NCBI GenBank assembly: GCA_019915015.1
Contig: JAHBBC010000038.1
Span: 62,001 to 126,000 of the forward strand
Source of the DNA: Auriscalpium vulgare
Taxonomy: Eukaryota; Basidiomycota; Agaricomycetes; Russulales; Auriscalpiaceae
Length of the DNA stretch: 64,000 nt
Direction: 5' to 3'
Shown in pieces: positions 55,959 through 64,000 of this stretch. Made by a program: the position numbers and the translations under genes. Position 1 is the stretch's first letter, and each line of letters opens with the position of its first letter. The notes beneath the pieces were generated by a model. The model ran no database searches and was not told where the DNA came from. It saw nothing but the letters and a program-made list of their open reading frames with translations.

Positions 55959-57270
55959 CTACACCGCGCTGCGCGTTGGGCAGAACTGCGGCCCGTTCCA
56001 CACCGTCTTTGCGCTGCCGAGACGCTCGCCTCGCTGGCCCAACAGCCACATCTCTGTCCGCTCTGGCGCCGCCGCGACCGCCTCCCACCCGCCATCCGCA
56101 CCCGTCGCCGCCCTCATCGCCCCCGCCGCCCTCATCGCCCAGCGCACCGCGCGCGCCCTGTCCCCGAGCATGCACGCAGCCTCCACCAGCGTGCGGGACA
56201 CCGCTACCCACGAATACGGCTGGCCGATCCCCGCCTCGCGCATGCGCCGCGCCAGCCCCAGCGCAGTTTTCGTCACGCGTAGCGCGCTGGCGGCGGTGAC
56301 GACGGGCGGGCTGCCCGCCTCCGCGGCGGCGCGCGAGGCGTCCTGTCGGGTGTTGTCGTCGGCCCAGCGCTCATTCGGCGGGAGGGTGCACGTCGCGCAG
56401 GTGCAAGTGAATGCGTAGATGCGGGAGAGGGCCTCCTGGCGCTCGTGGTGCATTGCGTAGTTGCTGACGTACGAGATGAAGATCTGTTCGCCGGGTGCGA
56501 TGGGCTGCACCGCGTGGATCTGGCCGCTGAGCGACTCCGGGTCCCAACCAAAAACAGCGTTGGGCGCGCAGCTGCAGGCAAACGTTAAGAGAAGACACGC
56601 ATGTGAGGAGGACAGCGCACCGATGATTAATACGCGAAATGTCGTCAAAGACGACGCTGCAATGTCCTATGCATCCTGGCACACGATGAGCTTCAAAAGA
56701 GTTCGTCTTTGCGATGGCATATTCGACCGACGGCGCATGAGGTTTGCAGTTGTGCAGCGCGAGCAGAAGACGGCGCGTCGCCGCGGGCATTTGGAGAATG
56801 GTACGTGCGACGACACTGTCCTCAGGCTTGCCCACTTTGTCCACAACGGGGAAGATTACGAGCGGCCGCTCGCATACGACGATGTCGCCCGGGGCGTGGC
56901 AGTCCAGCGAGAACATGCCCTTCCCTGTATGCTCGGTCTCGCGGATCTCGTAGCGCCCGCCGCGGGCAAACGGCTGCCAGGAGCGTTCGCGGAGCGGGGG
57001 GTGCTCCTCGGTCGTGTAGATGCTCGCCGTGATGGTGTGCGCGCTGCCGTCGACTCCCGGGATGTGCTCAGATCTGAGCGTAAATGCGGGGTTGTCCTGC
57101 TCTGCCCGGGTGACTACAGCGAGCTTCTCCTCCTTGGATACCCAGCGACGCTGTGTGAGGGGCGCAGGGATGGGAATGGTGGGAGGAGGTGGTACAGCTA
57201 TGCTTGGGGACTGCTTGGCGGGGACCTTCACCCGTCGCTCGCCTCCGTTGGTGAGGAAGCCGCGTCGCAT
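55959..57270 (-). CDS. SET-domain protein, copy 3 (intact)
   Basis: Two exons, 57270-56621 and 56571-55959, join in phase to 420 residues. Residues 1-100 are Pro/Ser-rich. The SET domain starts with RYEIRETEHTGKGMFSLDCH (the SAM-binding GKG turn) and APGDIVVCERPLVIFP. It continues with SRINHRCAPN (213-221, the conserved NHSCxPN with Arg replacing Ser) and APGEQIFISYVSNYAMH, then a post-SET-like Cys cluster (FTCTCATC), and ends with a helical C-terminal part. There is no MYND finger, unlike SMYD proteins. Such stand-alone SET proteins are expanded in mushrooms; substrates are unknown. Two decayed relatives lie at 44-46 kb in the opposite orientation. Upstream sequence near 57310 has a donor/acceptor pair, so a further 5' exon is possible. 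Confidence 0.75.
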
Positions 57271-57644
57271 TGAGCTGCTGTCGCGGGAAACCGTGAGGGA
57301 CAGAAGCAGATGGCACAGAGGATATTCTCACCTCGGCGATGAGGACACGAACGAGAGCCGTCAGAGCACGGAAACATCGTCCAAGCTACGTATTTGAAGA
57401 CGACGACGGCTGGAGGATCTTCGCGGAATGCATTGCAGAGCTGGTTCGAACATCAAGGAGAAGCTGTCGGATTGGATGTAAGTAAACTCTTCGATGTCGT
57501 TCACTGAGCGGCCTGCATCTGATTTCCCACGCAGTTCTATCCTCTTCTGCAAACGATTCGCACGGTCAGCTCGCTCGTCACTAGGTTGATAGACTAGAGG
57601 GCGCCTGTACGTATACTCGGCCCACCAGAGTCGCACAGGCGAAA

Positions 57645-59352
57645 CTAGAACGAGAGATTTGCCAGCGACACCAAGCGACACCGGGCGCCCCGGAGAAGTT
57701 GCGAGAGGCGATCCGCCTGAGACATCGCAGTCATCGTCATGTTGCCACCACCGCTGTGTCTCCACGTCGTTCGCGCAAATTTCAATGCTACGGCCTTGGA
57801 GGCACTGGTTGACTAGGGGGATTCCTTCGTAGGCTCTGGGTGGTTGGCAAATAGGCTCGGCAGGCTCACAAGAGTACACTTGACCTCCCCCACTCGCCCG
57901 CCATGCTCCCCACCACCCTAATCAGCGCAATCGTCGCCCTGGCCGTCTCAAGCTCTGTGCGCGCACTACCCTCCAATCCGGACCTCGTAGCGCAGCTAAA
58001 GACTGCTTCGACGCTGGTGGACCGCCTGAAACTTCTCGAAGACTGGTACGTGAGTTTGCAGTCCACCACTCGCGTGTGCGACCATGCGAAACTAACTCTA
58101 CTTGATATAGCTGTTGTTCAACTTCCTCGAGCCACCATCAACCGTGGGCGTGGTGACCGGCGCCGCGGGACACACCGTTGAGGCCAGCTCAGCGAATTTC
58201 CCCGCCGTTGTTGGCAACAGAATCGCCATGAGTGAGCGTGCTCTTCCGCGCAGTCTAACCGCCTGTCCTCAGCCATCGGCTTCCTTGGGCCTTGCGGAAT
58301 GGTAAGCCGACCTGCTACTTCGACCAAGGCACATCGCTGACTTTGCCTCGAATAGAACACACCCCACACACATCCACGCGCGACAGAAATCAACTTTTCG
58401 GTCAACACAACGCTTCGCGTAGGGCTCTTGGTGGAGAACGGCGCGCGATTCATCGACATCGAGATTGCGCCGGGATCGGCGACGGTGTTCCCGCAGGGTG
58501 CAATCCATTTCGAGATGAATCCCAGCTGTGGTGCGTCCTAGCCGCCTTCTTCACTTTCAGAGCCTAATTATAGCTTGGGCATCCGGCAGAGCCTGCGATG
58601 TTTGCGGCTGGCTTCAATCACGAAGACCCCGGTGTGCAGCAAGTCGCACAGCGCTGTGAGTTCCAGCGGTCCAGTCCACTAATTGAGAATCTGATGTTGG
58701 GATGGTGTGTAGATTTCGGCCTGCCGCCCGATATCGTCGGCGCGACGCTTGGTGGACTCGGCGTTGTCGAAGTTGCTGACCTCGAAAGCAAGGTACTTAA
58801 TCTCCATGCATCGCCCGTGACTCTGTAGATTGACACGATCTGCAGATACCAGACAACATCGCATTTGGCGCAGAGGAGTGCCTCGCCCGCTGCGGCATCA
58901 CGCGCAAAAACCAGCTCACACTCCAGCGCCAGCCGCGCGTCTCAGGGAACGCGTTTCCCGACGGCGCCGCGCCGAGTTCAACCGTCACCGTCACGGAGAC
59001 TGTGACGGCGGCGATGGAGTATACGACCGTGTATGCACCGTTTCCTTCTCAAACACACTATTAAGCAGGTGCGGTAATGTTTGGTCTTGGGTGGATGATG
59101 GGGGGACATTTGGGAACATTCGGACATTCGGACACTTTTTAATGAACGAGTTGCGGTGAATTGCCATGTCTGTCATTTCAATGGATACCTTACCATAGTC
59201 AATATTGGTCACCTACACTACAGTACCACACGGGCATCATGATCATGAACAATGAGGACGCCCTGCGTTCGTATTTACTTACTCTCTGATGTTACCCTCC
59301 GGTGCTGATGGTGGAAGGGTGCACGGCTCTGCAAGCGAGCGCTCGATTTGTA
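57645..59352 (+). repeat. Left arm of the cupin inverted duplication
   Basis: Reverse complement similarity to 61948-64000 covers the cupin gene, its 5' flank including a PPRAYE-coding stretch, and its 3' flank to the word CGGCTCTGCAAGCGAGCGCT near 59326-59345. The arms are clearly diverged in non-coding parts but close in exons. Confidence 0.8.
57903..59064 (+). CDS. Secreted germin-like cupin (spherulin 1A type), copy 1
   Basis: Starts at ATG 57903 with a signal peptide (LISAIVALAVSSSVRALPS). Six to seven exons with short introns follow: 57903-58049 ending at TGGTAC, then one from about 58111, and so on to TAA at 59062-59064. Germin box 1 is PHTHPRATEINFSV (two His and a Glu that bind the metal). 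Box 2 is VFPQGAIHFEMNPSC..., followed by FAAGFNHEDPG, where the His after GAI is the last metal ligand. The C-terminal tail is Thr/Val-rich (STVTVTETVTAAMEYTTVY). Germin-like proteins in fungi are extracellular or cell-wall manganese cupins, sometimes oxalate oxidase or superoxide dismutase, sometimes structural. The activity of this one cannot be told. Its mirror copy is at 62253-63427. Confidence 0.85.
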
Positions 59353-59935
59353 GAGCCCACCTGAGGCTACATACCTGCGTCCCATCCATCGAAATATCAG
59401 ATTTGGCTTCGCTGCCTCACGAATTACTGTAGATCTAACGGCGAGGAGCTTAGTGAAATGAGGAAATTGTATAGTCTCCGGGGCTGACCTGACAGAAGTC
59501 TGTAGAAATTGATGTCATTCTGTGTATACTTTTCAGAAAGTTGCAGCTGAATTGCGATGGACTCGGAAGCTTGAAGCTTGTGAAGGCCACACCCAGCTGA
59601 TGATCAGCGTCGTTAGCAACCAGTTATCTACCCGACGGTGGCAAGCTGCTTGGCGCGCGCGCGTCGGCGTCGTCTCCTGGAACTTGAAGAGAAGCACCGG
59701 CCGATGGTCGCTGCCATCGTCCGACGCGTCAAGGAAAAAAAAAGCGAATTGCTGCGATCACTATTTTGTCTCTTACGGTCAGTCCCGCCTTGTTCTGCCA
59801 GTGCATGGCGCTCACTCTCTGCTATGTAACAACCGCTGACATCCTCCGCAGGCAGGCAGTGTCGCGCCCGTCACCCATGAGTCCTTTTTCGACCAACGAC
59901 CTCTTCTTCCCGTCTGAGATACCACCACCGAACCC
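59353..59935. other. Intergenic, upstream of the Sel1 gene
   Basis: Promoter and 5' leader region of the Sel1-repeat gene. Pyrimidine-rich runs occur before the ATG (near 59880-59915), common at mushroom transcription starts. No other gene supported. Confidence 0.4.
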
Positions 59936-61816
59936 ATGGCCGACTTCGTCGTGAAGCCGATGCAAAGCCTGCAAAGCTCGTCGCCACTCGACACACTCGT
60001 GCGCCGGACCTCGTCGCGGAGACACAAGCCCGCGGCTGGTCCGTCGAACGAGTCGCCTTCGTCGCCCCGGCCAGGTGAGCCTGTCCAATATGCCATCGAC
60101 AGCCGCGAGACGCCCCCGAGGCGACTCCTGGGCCGCCCGCCCTCGTCGCCGCTGCTGCATACCCACTTCCGCGCCGCATCCAACGGCACCATGTCGTCGT
60201 ACAACACATCCGCCGACTTCTACAACCGCTCCATGGCGAGCAACGTGGACGACATCCGCGAGAGCTACTATGACGACGACGCCAGCATCTATTCAAGTGC
60301 TACCGTGTCGCAATATCCGCCCGCTCGCGCGCCTCCGGAGTTGTCTTACGATGCGGAGAGTGGTCAGAGACGAGGCGGTGGGGAGGATGGGTATGGTGGG
60401 CCGGCGAGGGGATCTGGGAGGGATCGTGGACGAGCACGGCGCAGCAGTGAAGTCGATCCTTTTCTCCATCCCATCCCCACAGGCGCGCCGTCGTCTCCAG
60501 TCCCCACCGTCGTCATCTCCACTGCGGATGCCGCAGAGTCGCATCCCCGCCCACCTCCCCCTCCCAGCATTGCACTTGGTCGTGTGCCTTCGGTCCTGCC
60601 CACCGGGGTCAACTACTCGCGGCCTGTGCGGCCGCCCAGCAGCGTATCGGACGAAGAGAAGCGCAAGGTCTTGCAGCGCAATGCGAGTCGCGTGCGCTCG
60701 CCGCTGTCGAGCCCGCGCGTGGTGCAGGGTGACGGCTCGCCGCCCGCTGCAGCATCAGGTTCTGCCCGCTCGCCGGGCGCAGACGCCCTCTCCCCCTTTC
60801 CGCGATCGCCGGGCTATGGGCAGCAGATATCCCCCGCCTCGACACCGTCGCTATCCCGATTTCCTTCCCCTCCCTCTCAAGTGCCGTCACCGACACCTTC
60901 GCCGGGCGGTCCTCGCACCGCCAACACCTTTCAAACCACTCTGTCGCGGGATCCTCCGCCAATACCATCTTCCCCCAGCAGTCTCTATTCATCCTACTCC
61001 TACTACAACCTGGACAGCCCCGCCTCGCCAACCGGAGACTTGCTGCAAGTCCCCGGGTCGCCCGCCGTCGCGCCGCAGCTTTCCCAGCCCCCGAGGCGCT
61101 TGCCCACCTCCGGGTCCGCGTCCTCGCGCGCGCCCACGCCCCCGCAAGCCGACGCGAGCGGCCTGACGTCCGACGACTACTTGCAGCTTGGCATCAAGCA
61201 CCACGAGGCGAACCAGCTCGCGGAGTCCGCCGCCGCGTTCGAGAAGAGCGCGCGCCTCGGCGGCGGGAGCGGCGTCGGCATGCTCATGTGGGGCCTCGCG
61301 CTGCGCCACGGGTGGGGCGTCGAGATGAACGAGAAGACGGGCTTCTCGTGGCTGCGCCGCGCCGCGGAGGCCGCCGTCGGCGACCTCGAGCGGGCGCGCG
61401 CCGGCGGCGGGCTCGACGAGGGCGCGGTGCGCGGCGAGCTCGTGCTTGCGATCTACGAGGTCGGCCAGTGCTTCTTGCGCGGGTGGGGCGTGAAGAAGGA
61501 CCAGAAGATGGCCGTGGTGTGTCGAATTTTATTACGTGTATGGGCGCAGGTGGCTGACGGGCGCGCAGAGCTACTTTCGGGTCGCGGCGGGCTTGGGCGA
61601 CCAGGACGCGCAGGCGGAGCTTGCGTTTTGCCTGGCGAACGGCCGCGGGTGCAAGAAAGACCGCAAGGAGGCGGCGAAATGGTATCGCGCGGCGGTGCGT
61701 TTTGCGGGTTTGTGTGCTGGCGTGTGCGGCTTGCTGACGGGCGGCGGCGAATGCAGGTTGCACAGGGCTTGAGCGACGTCGGGCTCGCTTGGATTTACAA
61801 GGAGAAGTTCCAGTGA
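59936..61816 (+). CDS. Sel1-repeat protein (SKT5/DSF2-like, possible chitin synthase regulator)
   Basis: Three exons, 59936-61516, 61569-61694 and 61757-61816, give 588 residues. Residues 1-400 are Ser/Pro-rich and disordered. Sel1-like repeats start near residue 412 (DDYLQLGIKHHEANQLAESA): GMLMWGLALRHGWGVEMNEK, YEVGQCFLRGWGVKKDQKMA, AELAFCLANGRGCKKDRKEA and the last half-repeat LSDVGLAWIYKEKF. Each repeat has the typical A/G-x-G-V-x-K-D turn. Sel1 proteins are scaffolds. Fungal SKT5 proteins activate chitin synthase but usually carry seven or more repeats, so the shorter DSF2-like group fits better. There is no C-terminal CaaX motif as in SKT5. The gene is enclosed by the two inverted cupin arms and is not itself repeated. 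Confidence 0.8.
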   Translation: MADFVVKPMQSLQSSSPLDTLVRRTSSRRHKPAAGPSNESPSSPRPGEPVQYAIDSRETPPRRLLGRPPSSPLLHTHFRAASNGTMSSYNTSADFYNRSMASNVDDIRESYYDDDASIYSSATVSQYPPARAPPELSYDAESGQRRGGGEDGYGGPARGSGRDRGRARRSSEVDPFLHPIPTGAPSSPVPTVVISTADAAESHPRPPPPPSIALGRVPSVLPTGVNYSRPVRPPSSVSDEEKRKVLQRNASRVRSPLSSPRVVQGDGSPPAAASGSARSPGADALSPFPRSPGYGQQISPASTPSLSRFPSPPSQVPSPTPSPGGPRTANTFQTTLSRDPPPIPSSPSSLYSSYSYYNLDSPASPTGDLLQVPGSPAVAPQLSQPPRRLPTSGSASSRAPTPPQADASGLTSDDYLQLGIKHHEANQLAESAAAFEKSARLGGGSGVGMLMWGLALRHGWGVEMNEKTGFSWLRRAAEAAVGDLERARAGGGLDEGAVRGELVLAIYEVGQCFLRGWGVKKDQKMAVVCRILLRVWAQVADGRAELLSGRGGLGRPGRAGGACVLPGERPRVQERPQGGGEMVSRGGAFCGFVCWRVRLADGRRRMQVAQGLSDVGLAWIYKEKFQ

Positions 61817-61947
61817 GGATGGCGTGCTGGCGAATGGCTGATAATATCTTACTTAGGATACCCATAGATACTGATATTGCTTGATACCCCGGTTGCGAGT
61901 GCATTCTTTGTGCCAAAATTGATCTTTTGATCGTAAGTTGACTCTAA

Positions 61948-64000
61948 ACATTTATATTGAGCGCTCGCTTGCAGAGCCGTACGCGCCTCCTCCATCGTGG
62001 CTTGAACGGGAGGATAACGCTAGGGAGTAGATGCGAGCGCGCAACGTGTCCGAGGCAGCTGTTACTATTCATAATCATGATGTCCGTGTGGTACTATAGT
62101 GTAAGTGACCAATATTTAACTATTGTAAGGTAGCCATTGAAATGACAGACATGGCGATTCATGATCACCGCAACTCGATCAATATCCATGAAAAATGTCC
62201 GAATGTCCAAATGATCCCAAATGTCCCCAAGACCCAACAATACCGCACCTGCTTAATAGTGTGATTGAGAAGGAGACGGCGCATACACGGTCGTATACTC
62301 CTTCGCCATCACAGTCTCCGTGACGGTGACAGTCGGACTCGGTGCGGCGCCGTCGGGAAACGCGTTCCCTGAGACGCGCGGCTGGCGCTGGAGTGTGGGC
62401 TGGTTTGTGCGCGTGATGCCGCAGCGGGTCAGGCACTCCTCTGCACCGAACGCGATGTTGTCTGGTATCTGCAGATACGCGTCAATCAACAGAGTCACGG
62501 GCGATGCATGGAGATTAAGTACCTTGCTTTCGAGGTCAGCAACTTCGACAACGCCGAGTCCACCAAGCGTCGCGCCGACAATATCGGGCGGCAGGCCGAA
62601 ATCTACACACCATCCCAACATTAGATTCTCAATTAGTGGACTGGACCGCTGGAACTCACAGCGCTGTGCGACTTGCTGCACACCGGGGTCTTCGTGATTG
62701 AAGCCAGCCACAAACATCGCAGGCTCTGCCGGATGCACAAGCTATAATTAGGCTCTGGAGTTCAGTAATAGTGCGGCTAGGACGCACCACAGCTGGGATT
62801 CATCTCGAAATGGATTGCACCCTGCGGGAACACCGTCGCCGATCCCGGCGCAATCTCGATGTCGATGAATCGCGCGCCGTTCTCCACCAAGAGACCTGCG
62901 CGAAGCGTTGTGTTGATCGAGAAGTTGATTTCTGTCGCGCGTGGATGTGTGTGGGGTGTGTTCTATTCGAGGCAAAGTCAGCGATGTGCCTTGGTCGAAG
63001 TAGCAGGTCGGCTTACCATTCCGCAAGGCCCAAGGAAGCCGATGGCTGAGGACAGGCGGTTAGACTGCGCCGAAGAGCGACAAACAAACGAAGCTCACTC
63101 ATGGCAATTCCGTTCCCAACAACGGCGGGGAAATTGGCTGAGCTGGCCTCAACGGTGTGTCCCGCGGCGCCGGTCACCACGCCCACGGTTGATGGTGGCT
63201 CGAGGAAGTTGAACAACAGCTATGTCAAGTAGATTTAGTTTCGCATGGACGCACACACAAGCGGGGTATTGTAAACTCACGTCCGAGTCCTCAAGAAGTT
63301 TCAGGCGGTCCACCAGCGTCGAAGCGGTCTTTAGCTGCGCTACGAGGTCCGGATTGGATGGCAGTGCGCGCACAGAGCTTGAGACGGCCAGGGCGACAAT
63401 TGCGCTAATAAGGGTGGTGGGGAGCATGGCGGGCGAGTGGGGGAGGTCGTAAAAGGGCGAGTGTACGGAAGCGGGAGAGGAGAAGAGGAGATAGTCATTC
63501 CAATAAATCGGTGATGCTTTTTAAGCCGCTGGGCATTCAGCAGGTCTTTCTTGCAAGCAGCACCTCGGCGAGCACCGGGGACAGCGCGCGGCTGCATGCG
63601 ATGTTTTTGCTACAGCCAGAATGGCCGAGCTCGAGGTATATAAATTCCTGTGCGGGGTACCTGAGACACGCGGGCTCCGAGTCGGCATTCACGCGGTTTC
63701 AGCCCTGAAGTTGTAAGCTATCTCGTGAGCCTGTCGGAGCCTGTTTGCAAACCACCCAGAGCTTACGAACGAATTTACCTCGGTCAACCAGTGCTTCCAA
63801 GGCCGTAGCATGAATATTTGCGCGAACTTCGACGTGGAGACCAATGCATACAGCAGTGGTGGCAAAAAAGCCAGTCTTCGCAGGCTGACTGCAATGTCTC
63901 AGGCGGATCAACCGGCCCGATCGTCTCGATCGGATCCGAGTCGGACTTTGCGTCACCGCCTGGTGTCGCTGGCAAATTGCTCGTTGTTGAGACTTCGACC
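61948..64000 (-). repeat. Right arm of the cupin inverted duplication (runs off the window)
   Basis: Mirror of 57645-59352. Similarity begins at AGCGCTCGCTTGCAGAGCCG (61962-61981), passes through the cupin gene and is still visible at the window end (GGTGTCGCTGGCAAAT near 63962). The region upstream of the cupin start (63430-63720) is less similar. Confidence 0.75.
62253..63427 (-). CDS. Secreted germin-like cupin (spherulin 1A type), copy 2
   Basis: Inverted paralogue of the gene at 57903, with the same signal peptide and exon order. Exon 1 is 63427-63281 (ending GACTCGGAC before GTGAGT). The metal-binding box PHTHPRATEINFS, the second box with GAIHFEMNPSC, and FVAGFNHEDPG are all kept, so it should be functional. 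Differences are concentrated in the C-terminal tail (TVTVTETVMAKEYTTVYAPS) and in introns. One intron is longer by a few bases, coding-like CAAACAAACG near 63081. ATG at 63427 is chosen by the signal peptide and by agreement with copy 1. Confidence 0.85.

Noticed and set aside
56461..57273. 270-codon plus-strand frame
   Set aside because: Antisense shadow of the intact SET gene.
59936..61816. Calling the Sel1 protein SKT5 outright
   Set aside because: Only about four repeats and no CaaX end; the shorter DSF2-like group is at least as likely.
1..64000. CRISPR array, operons or ribosome binding sites
   Set aside because: Spliceosomal introns and gene families show a fungal nuclear genome; no regularly spaced repeats were seen.

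Overview
The window reads as a nuclear contig of a mushroom-forming basidiomycete (Agaricomycetes). Host genes are GC-rich, carry many short introns (about 45-70 bases, GT..AG) and lie on both strands. The protein families fit: a Plavaka-type transposase, a Ty3 gag-protease of the agaricomycete type, an agaricomycete NLR with TPRs, CipC, and a LysM effector. Nothing bacterial or organellar was seen. No tRNA, rRNA or CRISPR was recognised. The species cannot be named from the sequence alone.

Layout. 0-20 kb is a transposon-rich accessory zone: the 3' end of a TPR/NLR-like gene (3-836), an unnamed minus-strand multi-exon gene (1379-3608), two copies of a long-TIR palindromic element (5221-6950 and 11899-13076), a decayed Ty3 gag-protease (8294-10250), a 2OG-Fe(II) dioxygenase whose 5' end is cut by one palindromic copy (13079-14017), a helical agaricomycete gene split by a 1.5-kb insertion (14281-17092), a truncated mariner transposase (17953-18615) and a 1-kb MITE with a TA target duplication (18792-19788).

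21-43.5 kb is a giant inverted repeat. Two NLR genes (N-terminal helical domain, NB-ARC, TPRs) face outward on arms 22735-25535 and 39404-42203. They enclose about 14 kb holding a LysM-effector gene broken by one nonsense codon, an MFS transporter, a 5'-truncated Plavaka transposase, three decayed copies of an unnamed repeat, and relics of a reductase and of ribosomal protein L19.

43.5-64 kb is more host-like: two decayed SET-domain copies, CipC, mitochondrial phosphatidylserine decarboxylase, an unnamed 403-residue protein, a dynein heavy chain relic, an intact SET gene, and a Sel1-repeat protein enclosed by two inverted germin-like cupin genes.

The intact genes point to ordinary cell biology (phospholipid synthesis, transport, cell-wall or stress proteins). 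The accessory part combines predicted immune or self-recognition receptors with transposons and broken host-gene pieces, as expected of a rapidly rearranging subregion. The most distinctive features are the inverted NLR pair, with a sharp identity cliff inside the TPR region, and a family of nested palindromic elements sharing one core. Gene models were built by hand from reading frame and splice-site continuity; no search was run.
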